Positions 17,205-26,381 of a DNA stretch of 64,000 nucleotides are shown one piece after another. Source of the DNA: Agrobacterium vaccinii (lineage in GTDB: Bacteria > Pseudomonadota > Alphaproteobacteria > Rhizobiales > Rhizobiaceae); contig NZ_CP054150.1 of assembly GCF_021310995.1 (NCBI RefSeq), positions 2,692,501 to 2,756,500 of the forward strand. Reading direction: 5' to 3'. The position numbers and the translations under genes were made by a program. The notes under the pieces were generated by a model, which saw only the letters and a list, made by a program, of their open reading frames with translations, was not told the origin of the DNA and did no database searches. Each line of letters opens with the position of its first letter. Position 1 is the stretch's first letter.

Positions 17205-18168
17205 GGGAAACCTCCTTGTTTTCTATGATGTCGGCAGCCTGTTGCGCCATGGCAGGCGAAAGCAGGAAGCCGTGCCGATAGGCACCATTGATGTGCAGCG
17301 TCTTGCCGTTCTCTTCGATCCCGGGGAGATTGTCAGGAAAGGCGGGACGGATGCCTGTTCCCATCTCTATGATTTTTGCCTCCCCGAAGGCCGGATGCAG
17401 CGCATACGCGGCGTTGAGGAGTTCCATCAGCGACCGTGCCGAGATCGGCCCGCCATCCTGCGATTCGATCATCGTCGCACCAACCATGAAGCGGCCCGGC
17501 TCACGCGGCACGATGTAATGGGGAATACGCGGGTGCAGCAGCCGGACGGGACGGGAAAGCGATACCTCGCCGGTGGAGAGATAAAGCATCTCGCCCCGCA
17601 CCCCGCGGAGCGCTGGAAGCGTGCCGACTTGGGCGTGCCCTGTGCAATCGATGACCCTGTCAAAGTCTGCTTCCGCCACGCCGTCTTCTCCGAGGTGGAA
17701 AGCCACGCCCTTGGCAACCAAGCGCTGCTGCAAGGCCAGCAAAGCGAGCCTCGGATCGAGATGGCCTTCATCCGCAAACAGAAGTCCCTGCCGGAAGCGG
17801 CCCGCCAGATCCGGTTCCAGTTCGCCGATCTCGTCCTCAGCCATGAGCCGGTGGTTGCGCGTGCGCGCGGCAAAGCGGGAGAGTTCCGCACGGTCACGGG
17901 CCGGAGCCACGACCAGCGTGCCGTTTCGCACCACGAGACCCGGCGTGGCCTCATCCCACCAGTCGAGCGCAGACCGCCCCAGCGCGATGACGGCCTCATC
18001 AGCGCTTTCCCGTTCGCACCAGGGCGCCAGCATGCCACCGGCATACCAGGACGCGCCGCGACCGACCTCGGTGGAGATGTCGAAGACCTCCACCGAAAAG
18101 CCGCGCTCTGTCAGTTCAAGCGCAGCCGTCAAACCGACGACGCCTGCGCCTTTGATGAGAACACGCAT
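17173..18168 (-). CDS. thiO: Glycine oxidase ThiO
   Basis: This FAD enzyme oxidises glycine to the imine used by ThiG. The FAD-binding dinucleotide fold is at the N terminus (MRVLIKGAGVVGLTAALELTERG) with SWYAGGMLAPWCE after it. The C-terminal part has GTGIRPAFPDNLPGI and the closing INGAYRHGFLLSPAMAQ that contacts FAD. The ATG at 18168 lies one base after the thiC stop; the longer upstream frame is antisense-free but lies inside thiC and is not used. The result is 331 residues. The presence of ThiO implies the aerobic glycine route, not the radical ThiH tyrosine route. Confidence 0.95.
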   Translation of the reverse strand: MRVLIKGAGVVGLTAALELTERGFSVEVFDISTEVGRGASWYAGGMLAPWCERESADEAVIALGRSALDWWDEATPGLVVRNGTLVVAPARDRAELSRFAARTRNHRLMAEDEIGELEPDLAGRFRQGLLFADEGHLDPRLALLALQQRLVAKGVAFHLGEDGVAEADFDRVIDCTGHAQVGTLPALRGVRGEMLYLSTGEVSLSRPVRLLHPRIPHYIVPREPGRFMVGATMIESQDGGPISARSLMELLNAAYALHPAFGEAKIIEMGTGIRPAFPDNLPGIEENGKTLHINGAYRHGFLLSPAMAQQAADIIENKEVSHASSGERARA

Positions 18169-18169
18169 G

Positions 18170-20108
<1,939 letters not shown>

Positions 20109-20117
20109 TTTGCACCG

Positions 20118-20204
20118 TCCCTACGCCAGTATGAACTGGATCAGGTTCAACGGGTCACTGCGCATCGTAGCAGTATCTCAGCCCCTTGACGGGACACCCC
20201 TGGT
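20118..20204 (-). ncRNA. TPP riboswitch (THI element) of thiCOSG
   Basis: Read on the minus strand, the conserved THI-box blocks appear in order: AGGGGTGTCC, GGGGCTGAGAT, GACCCGTTGAACCTGATC, then CTGGCGTAGGGA. The CUGAGA and ACCUGAU segments form the pyrimidine- and pyrophosphate-sensing cores. It lies about 125 bases upstream of thiC with no intervening gene. Binding of TPP is expected to switch off the operon. Confidence 0.95.
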
Positions 20205-20380
20205 GAATGCCTCAATCAGAAACCCGACACCGGCTTTTGTCAAGTCGATATCTGAAAGGTGTATGGCCGTGGAGCGCGGTCACGACAAATTAACCTAAGC
20301 GTTTATTCGAATGTTATTTTTTGAAGCGTAATTCGGAGAATGAGCTATGATGGCAGCCATTCGACTGGAGACTACTTGAG

Positions 20381-20632
20381 ATGAATTCAACTATTCGTGA
20401 AATACTATCGAAATTCGGTCAACTTCCCGTGCCTGTCGATACAATTGCCGATGATGCCGATCTTTATACAGCAGGCCTTTCTTCCTTTGCGTCCGTCCAG
20501 TTGATGCTTGGATTGGAAGAGGCCTTCGACATCGAATTCCCTGACAGCATGCTCAACCGCAAATCCTTCGCCAGCATCGCCGCCATCGAAGCGACGGTCA
20601 AAGCCATTCTCGACGGCAAAGAGGCAGCCTGA
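20381..20632 (+). CDS. Aminoacyl carrier protein (phosphopantetheine-binding)
   Basis: This 83-residue acyl-carrier-type protein begins the five-gene operon. The helix-2 attachment motif is AGLSSFASVQLM, with Ser35 as the expected phosphopantetheine site. The usual D-S-L reads S-S-F, so Asp is replaced by Ser34. In Bradyrhizobium and Agrobacterium such proteins are known partners of the seryl-tRNA-synthetase-like amino acid:[carrier protein] ligases, which load glycine or alanine onto the pantetheine thiol. The cognate ligase is two genes downstream. The stop overlaps the next start by one base (TGATG). A distinct fatty-acid role is unlikely given the context. Confidence 0.92.
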   Translation: MNSTIREILSKFGQLPVPVDTIADDADLYTAGLSSFASVQLMLGLEEAFDIEFPDSMLNRKSFASIAAIEATVKAILDGKEAA

Positions 20633-21813
20633 TGGACGCGTCCGTCGCGTCCACTGAAGCGGCATTGTCCGCGCGGGCAGCGCGGGTTGCAGCAATAGCC
20701 GCAAAGCACGCCGACGATGTCGATGCAGCCGGACGCTTTCCGAAAGAGGCCATCGACGCTCTGCGTGCCGAGCGGCTGCTTGGCATTCAAATTCCGCCCC
20801 ATCTCGGTGGCGAAGGCGCAAGCCTTCTCCAGATAACGGATATATGCTGCACCCTCGGGCAGGCTTGCTCGGCGACGGCGATGATTTTCGCCATGCACCA
20901 GATCAAGACGTCGAGCCTGGTCGAGCACGGTGAAGACAGCGCGTGGCACAGCGCTTTCATGCGCCGCATGGCGGCTGAGCAATTGCTGCTGGGCTCCGCC
21001 ACGACCGAAGGCGGTATCGGCGGAAATCTGCGAAATTCCATTTGCGCCATCGAAATCGATGGCGAGCGCTGCCGCTTGCAAAAAGACGCCACCGTCATTT
21101 CCTACGGCAGTGAAGCAGATGCGATCCTCATCACATCTCGCGCCAACGCGGATGCTTCACCGACCGATCAGGTGATGACCGTTTTCCTGAAAGACCAGTA
21201 CCAGCTCGAAAAAACACACGTCTGGAATACGCTGGGCATGCGCGGGACCTGTTCGGATGGCTTTCTGTTCAACGGCGAAGCACCCGCCGAGCAGGTCTTT
21301 CAGAAGCCCTTTGCCGAAATCGCCGCGCAGTCCATGCTGGCCACATCGCATCTGTTCTGGAGCGGTGTGTGGTACGGAATTGCAGCCGATGCGGTTGCCC
21401 GCGCGCAGGCATTCGTTCGCGCCGCGGCCCGTAAGTCCCCAGGCGTTTCCCCTCCCGGCGCCATCCGACTGGCAGAGGCTTCCAACAAGCTCCAAATCGT
21501 CAAATCGAATATCATTGCAGGTCTGAAAGCCTACGATGAAACCAGAAATGACTCCGAAAAGCTGATGTCCATGGCCTTCGCAATCGCCATGAACAATGTG
21601 AAGATCTGCTCGTCGGAAACCATCTTGGAAATCATCAATCATGCCATGCTGATCTGCGGCATCATGGGTTACAAAAACGGGACGCCGTTCAGCCTGGGAA
21701 GACACTTGCGCGATGCGCATTCGGCGCAGTTGATGATTTCGAACGACCGCGTATTGGGCAATTCCGCCAACCTCTTGCTTGTTCAGAAGCAGGACACGAG
21801 CCTTTTGGGATAA
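20632..21813 (+). CDS. Acyl-CoA-dehydrogenase-like flavoprotein lacking the usual catalytic Glu motif
   Basis: This 393-residue protein has the acyl-CoA dehydrogenase fold: a helical N-terminal domain, a middle beta domain ([31 protein letters not shown]) and a C-terminal helical bundle ending [21 protein letters not shown]. In standard dehydrogenases the last segment reads -EGT- with the catalytic base Glu; here the equivalent positions are Asn371-Asp372-Arg373. It therefore may be a flavin monooxygenase-like or otherwise diverged member. Its place between the carrier protein and the amino acid ligase suggests that it acts on an aminoacyl group tethered to the carrier protein. That is inference; the substrate is not known to me. 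Confidence 0.85.
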   Translation: MDASVASTEAALSARAARVAAIAAKHADDVDAAGRFPKEAIDALRAERLLGIQIPPHLGGEGASLLQITDICCTLGQACSATAMIFAMHQIKTSSLVEHGEDSAWHSAFMRRMAAEQLLLGSATTEGGIGGNLRNSICAIEIDGERCRLQKDATVISYGSEADAILITSRANADASPTDQVMTVFLKDQYQLEKTHVWNTLGMRGTCSDGFLFNGEAPAEQVFQKPFAEIAAQSMLATSHLFWSGVWYGIAADAVARAQAFVRAAARKSPGVSPPGAIRLAEASNKLQIVKSNIIAGLKAYDETRNDSEKLMSMAFAIAMNNVKICSSETILEIINHAMLICGIMGYKNGTPFSLGRHLRDAHSAQLMISNDRVLGNSANLLLVQKQDTSLLG

Positions 21814-21817
21814 GACC

Positions 21818-22726
21818 ATGGACATGCAACCTTCCTTTCTTGATCGCCTGTTCGACAAGGGGCTGCTGATAGACACCGGCGTGGATGGTCTCTATGGCCG
21901 CAGCGGCCAGTTCGAGGACGTCATCGTGGCTTTCGAGCGACTGATCGACACCGTCGGTGGCCCCGACAAGGCCGAAGCCATTCGCTTTCCGCCCGGCATC
22001 AATCGCGCCTATTTCGAAAAAAGCGGATACATGAAAAGCTTCCCGCAGCTTGCAGGAACGGTGCATTCCTTCTGCGGCTGTGAACTGGACCATATCAGCC
22101 TCATCAAGAGCATGGATGAAGGCACGGACTGGACGAAAGACCAGAAGATCACGGATATCGTGCTGACGCCTGCCGCCTGTTACCCGCTGTATCCGACAAT
22201 CGCAAAGCGCGGAAATCTGCCCGCCACCGGTGGCCTCTACGATATTCAATCCTACTGCTTCCGCCATGAACCATCGAAAGATCCCGCCCGGCAGCAGCTT
22301 TTCCGCATGCGCGAATATGTGCGCATGGGCACGGAAAGCGACGTGACAGAGTTCCGTCAGCTCTGGATGGATCGCGGCGTCGAGATGATGGAAAAAATCG
22401 GCCTCGACGTGAAGATCGATATCGCGAACGATCCCTTCTTCGGGCGTGCGGGCAAGATGCTAGTCAACAACCAGCGCGACCAGAACCTGAAATTCGAACT
22501 GCTGATCCCGGTGACTTCCGACACCAACCTGACGGCCTGCATGAGCTTTAACTACCATCAGGATTCGTTCGGCACGAAATGGGGCCTGAACCTCGACGAT
22601 GGCGCGGTTGCGCACACCGCCTGCGTCGGCTTCGGGCTCGAGCGAATCGCGCTGGCGCTGTTTGCCAAACACGGGCTGGATGTGGATCAATGGCCGCAAG
22701 CGGTTCGCGAAACGCTCTGGGGTTGA
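21818..22726 (+). CDS. Amino acid--[carrier protein] ligase (class II synthetase homologue)
   Basis: This enzyme resembles the catalytic core of atypical, zinc-dependent seryl-tRNA synthetases but has no tRNA-binding arm. Characterised homologues (Bradyrhizobium Bll0957; I recall Atu2573 in Agrobacterium) activate glycine or alanine and load it on a carrier protein. Cys121 (TPAACYP), Glu166 (RMREYV) and Cys269 (HTACVGFG) have the same spacing as the zinc ligands I recall for Bll0957. Motif 3 is [13 protein letters not shown]. The start at 21818 follows the previous stop by 4 bases; the longer frame lies inside the flavoprotein gene. The length of 302 residues is normal for the family. Confidence 0.94.
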   Translation: MDMQPSFLDRLFDKGLLIDTGVDGLYGRSGQFEDVIVAFERLIDTVGGPDKAEAIRFPPGINRAYFEKSGYMKSFPQLAGTVHSFCGCELDHISLIKSMDEGTDWTKDQKITDIVLTPAACYPLYPTIAKRGNLPATGGLYDIQSYCFRHEPSKDPARQQLFRMREYVRMGTESDVTEFRQLWMDRGVEMMEKIGLDVKIDIANDPFFGRAGKMLVNNQRDQNLKFELLIPVTSDTNLTACMSFNYHQDSFGTKWGLNLDDGAVAHTACVGFGLERIALALFAKHGLDVDQWPQAVRETLWG

Positions 22727-22733
22727 GGCTTGC

Positions 22734-23720
22734 ATGACGGCAGTATTCCCGGCCTTGAGCGATGACACCTATGTTCCGCATCCGCTGCATTCATCTGAGC
22801 GGATGTGGCCGGAAACAAATTGCTATGTCGATCTGTGGATCGAGCTTCTGTCGTCGAGCGGACTTCCACCGGAAGCCATGCTCGGCTTCACGCTGACACA
22901 GGATTTCGAGGGCGATCAGTTCACCTTTTTCAAGGTGCCGCTGGAAGACCTCGAAGCGCTCTACGGCATTCGCGTCACCGAACTTGCGATCTTCGACAGG
23001 CTGGAAAGCCACATTGCGACCCAGTTGCAGCGTGGCCGCATCTGCCTGATCGAGATGGACAGCTTCTACATGCCCGACACGCACGGCACCGCCTACCGTA
23101 GGGAACACGGCAAAACGACGGTTGCGATCAACCGGATGGATGTGGAAAACCGCAGACTGGAATATTTCCACAATGGCGGCTACTTCGCGCTTTATGGAGA
23201 CGACTTCTCCGGCATTTTTCAGCACCATCTTGGGGATGCCGACCTGCCTTTCCTTCCCTATACCGAGTTTGCGAAATTTCCAGAGACGCCCTCGAAGGAG
23301 CCTGATATCCGCAAGGTGGCGGAAGGCCTGCTCTCTGTCCATTTCGCACGTCGCCCCAAACACAATCCCATCCGTGCTTTCGCTGATGTCTTCCCGGCAC
23401 AGGTCGCGCAGGTTGCCGACCGGCCCTTCGACTATTTTCACAAATACGCCTTCAACACGTTGCGCCAGTTCGGTGCTAATTTCGAGTTGTCCGCCAGCCA
23501 TCTGGAATGGCTGGGTGGCGAAAGCCGCTTCGCCGATGCAGGGCTGCATGCTCTTCGCATATCGGAAGTCGCCAAAACCGTGCAGTTCCAGCTCGCCCGC
23601 GCTGTTGCTCGCCGAAAATTCGATACGCTCGTTACAGCGCTTGATCCCGCCATCGCAGCCTGGGACGCCATGATGGGCGCGTTGGAAACAACTCTTGCTA
23701 AGTCGAGTGAGGCGGCGTGA
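22734..23720 (+). CDS. DUF1839-type protein of the carrier-protein operon
   Basis: This 328-residue soluble protein has no signal peptide. I recognise it as the DUF1839 type that accompanies amino acid:[carrier protein] ligases; no enzyme activity is established to my knowledge. Visible segments include NCYVDLWIELLSSSGL, LGFTLTQDFEGDQFTFFKVP, IEMDSFYMPDTHGTAYRREHGKT-type text in the middle, and YFHNGGYFAL. The N-terminal region around Asp-Cys-Tyr-Asp-like NCYVD and FEGDQ is somewhat reminiscent of papain-like or transferase folds that accept carrier-bound acyl groups, but this is a guess. It starts 7 bases after the ligase stop and its stop overlaps the GH2 start (GTGA). Confidence 0.8.
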   Translation: MTAVFPALSDDTYVPHPLHSSERMWPETNCYVDLWIELLSSSGLPPEAMLGFTLTQDFEGDQFTFFKVPLEDLEALYGIRVTELAIFDRLESHIATQLQRGRICLIEMDSFYMPDTHGTAYRREHGKTTVAINRMDVENRRLEYFHNGGYFALYGDDFSGIFQHHLGDADLPFLPYTEFAKFPETPSKEPDIRKVAEGLLSVHFARRPKHNPIRAFADVFPAQVAQVADRPFDYFHKYAFNTLRQFGANFELSASHLEWLGGESRFADAGLHALRISEVAKTVQFQLARAVARRKFDTLVTALDPAIAAWDAMMGALETTLAKSSEAA

Positions 23721-26182
23721 CTGCGCCGTCCGGCATTCTCCTGAAGCAGGGACAATGTCTCAGCGAAGGCTGGACGCTGACCCTCACGGAGGCGGATGCT
23801 AGCCAGACGCCTGCAGACATACCGCTCGACGCGGAAGAGATGACGGCCCCGGTTCCCGGCACTGTCGCGCAGGCACTGGAAGCGCTTGGTCGGTTCGATC
23901 GCCACAATCCGCACCCGCTCAACGGACATGACGCATGGTACCGATTGACACTGGTGTCCGACCAGACTGGCCCCGCCATTCTGCGTTTTCACGGGCTGGC
24001 AACGGTGGCAGAAATATTTCTGAACGGTCAGCTCGTCGCCAACGTTACCAGCATGTTCGAAGCGCTGGATGTGCCCTTCGATCTGACCGGTGTCGATGAG
24101 CTCGCGCTGTGCTTCAGGGCCCTTGCCCCGCGTCTGGAAAGAACCGGCCCGCGTGCGCGCTGGCGTCCGCAGATGATGAACTCTCAAGGATTACGGCTGA
24201 TCAGGACGACGGCATTGGGCTACATGCCGGGCTGGTGCCCGGAAATCCATGCTGCTGGCCCCTGGCGCGGGATCAGTCTGCTGACGAAGCCCGTTTTTGA
24301 GGTACTCTCGTTCCACTGCGAACTGGACGGTGACGGAACGGGCCGGATTCAGCTTAGCCTTCGTGCAGAAAATGAGAACTCGCGTGTCAGCATCACGTGC
24401 AACGGCGTCTCGGCAACGTTGGAGCACCGCGGAGAAAATGTCTTCGAGGGCAGCTTGGCGCTTCCCGATATCGAGCCATGGTGGCCTGCGACCCATGGCA
24501 AGCCTGCGCTGTTTAACGTCTACATCGACATAGACGGGCAGAGCCATTGCCTCGGCAAGACAGGGTTTCGCCGGATCGAGATCGACAAGGGTCGTGACGG
24601 CAGAGGTTTCGGCCTGAGGATCAACGGCCAATCCGTCTTTTGCCGCGGCGCCGTCTGGACGAACGCCGACATCGTCCGCCTGCCGGGCAACCGGGCAGAC
24701 TACGAACCGTGGCTGCGCCTTGCCGCCGAGGCGGGCATGAACATGATTCGCATCGGTGGAACCATGACCTATGAGACGCCCGAGTTTTTCGCGCTCTGCG
24801 ACGAACTCGGCATCATGGTCTGGCAAGACATGATGCTGGCCAATTTCGATTATCCGGCTAAGGATGAGGCGTTTCTCGCACATATCGAGACCGAGATAAC
24901 GCAACTTCTGAAAGCGACAAGCCTATCGCCTTCGCTTGCCGTGCTGTGCGGCGGCAGCGAGATGTATCAGCAAGGGACGATGCTGGGGCTGTCAGAGCAA
25001 TTCTGGAAAGGCCCGCTGACGGAAGAGATACTGCCGGCACACGTCAAGCGGCTGCGCCCTGATATCGCCTATGTCCCGAACTCCCCTTTCGGTGGCGCAC
25101 TGCCGTTCTTTCCAAACGCGGATGTCGGCCATTACTACGGTGTCGGCGCCTATTGCAGACCGCTGGATGATGCAAGGCGGGCAGACGTGCGCTTTGCCGC
25201 TGAGTGTCTGGCTTTTTCCAATGTGCCGCAGCAACGCACCCTGGAAAAGCACTTGCCCGCAAAGCCGGTTCACGACCCCAGATGGAAGGCGCGTGTCCCG
25301 AGAGACCGGGGCGCTTCCTGGGATTTCGAGGACGTCAGAGACCACTATATCAAGCTGCTCTACGAGCTCGATCCTGCCGTTCTTCGACGGGAAAACGCAG
25401 ATCGCTATCTTGATCTCTCACGAGCGGTAACCGCAGAAGTCATTGACGCCGCATTTGCAGAATGGAGGCGTTCCGGGTCCAGTTGCCAGGGTGCTCTGGT
25501 CTGGACATTGCAGGATTTGCTGCCGGGTGCCGGCTGGGGCCTGATCGATTCGATCGGCGAGCCGAAGTCGGCATGGTACGGTTTGAAACGGGCGTGTCGC
25601 GCCCTACAGATCAGCCTAATAGATGAGGGCACGAATGGCCTCGATATCCATGTCATCAATGAGGGACCGGAACCTGTTGACGTGGACGTCGAGATCGTCT
25701 GTCTGCGGGACGGTAATCAGCCTGTCGTTTCTGGCAAACGCGCGCTGACACTTGCATCCCGCGACAACCTCGCTATCCCCGCGACCGATCTGTTCGGCGC
25801 GTTTTTCGACACGACCTACGCCTATCGCTTCGGCCCGCCCTCCCATGACGTGACATTGGCGACACTCCGTGACCGGATATCGGGCACGTTGCTGGCGGAG
25901 GCTTTTCACTTTCCAATCGGGCGCAAAGCGGCGCAGCATGCAGCCACACTTCAGGCCACACCTTCGCAACATGGTGAACGCTGGTTTCTCAACGTGACGG
26001 CTGACCGGTTTGCCCAATCCGTGCATATCAGCGTCGATGGTTTTCGCCCTGCCGACGACTGGTTTCATCTGACGGCTGGCGAAGGGCGAAATATCGAGTT
26101 ACTGCCATTGAGCCCATTGCGGACCGAAAAGCCCCATGGCGAAATTCGCGCGCTCGGCAGCGCCCATGTATTTCGTTTTTAA
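23717..26182 (+). CDS. Glycoside hydrolase family 2 protein (beta-mannosidase-like)
   Basis: This 821-residue protein follows the GH2 layout: an N-terminal jelly roll (WYRLTLVSDQTGPAILRFHGLATVAEIFLNG), an immunoglobulin-like domain, then a TIM barrel. The barrel contains GVNMIR-like AGMNMIRIGGTMTYETPEFFALCDELGIMVWQD split over two motifs. The expected acid/base is Glu415 (LCGGSEMYQQ) and the nucleophile Glu496 (FAAECLAFSN), matching beta-mannosidase positions. There is no signal peptide, so it should be cytoplasmic. It starts with GTG overlapping the previous stop. A cytoplasmic glycosidase in an aminoacyl-carrier-protein operon suggests a glycosylated intermediate or product. Confidence 0.85.
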   Translation: MTAPSGILLKQGQCLSEGWTLTLTEADASQTPADIPLDAEEMTAPVPGTVAQALEALGRFDRHNPHPLNGHDAWYRLTLVSDQTGPAILRFHGLATVAEIFLNGQLVANVTSMFEALDVPFDLTGVDELALCFRALAPRLERTGPRARWRPQMMNSQGLRLIRTTALGYMPGWCPEIHAAGPWRGISLLTKPVFEVLSFHCELDGDGTGRIQLSLRAENENSRVSITCNGVSATLEHRGENVFEGSLALPDIEPWWPATHGKPALFNVYIDIDGQSHCLGKTGFRRIEIDKGRDGRGFGLRINGQSVFCRGAVWTNADIVRLPGNRADYEPWLRLAAEAGMNMIRIGGTMTYETPEFFALCDELGIMVWQDMMLANFDYPAKDEAFLAHIETEITQLLKATSLSPSLAVLCGGSEMYQQGTMLGLSEQFWKGPLTEEILPAHVKRLRPDIAYVPNSPFGGALPFFPNADVGHYYGVGAYCRPLDDARRADVRFAAECLAFSNVPQQRTLEKHLPAKPVHDPRWKARVPRDRGASWDFEDVRDHYIKLLYELDPAVLRRENADRYLDLSRAVTAEVIDAAFAEWRRSGSSCQGALVWTLQDLLPGAGWGLIDSIGEPKSAWYGLKRACRALQISLIDEGTNGLDIHVINEGPEPVDVDVEIVCLRDGNQPVVSGKRALTLASRDNLAIPATDLFGAFFDTTYAYRFGPPSHDVTLATLRDRISGTLLAEAFHFPIGRKAAQHAATLQATPSQHGERWFLNVTADRFAQSVHISVDGFRPADDWFHLTAGEGRNIELLPLSPLRTEKPHGEIRALGSAHVFRF

Positions 26183-26381
26183 GGAATTGCGCTATAACGC
26201 GTTGTTCGTAATACCAGCGACGACAGGGGCCGCGCCTGTGGCAGCGCCCTATCCCGCCCCTAGTCTGTAAAATACGCATATCATTCATTTTCGACAGGAC
26301 AATCGCCGCCATTCCCCAGCGGCTTTGACGCCATCGAAAACATCAATTACCTTCCAGTCCGGCAAGGCGCAGAAATCCTAC

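Noticed and set aside
24191..24904. Minus-strand open frame inside the GH2 gene
   Set aside because: It has no ribosome binding site and no domain, and it lies within a continuous GH2 coding frame.
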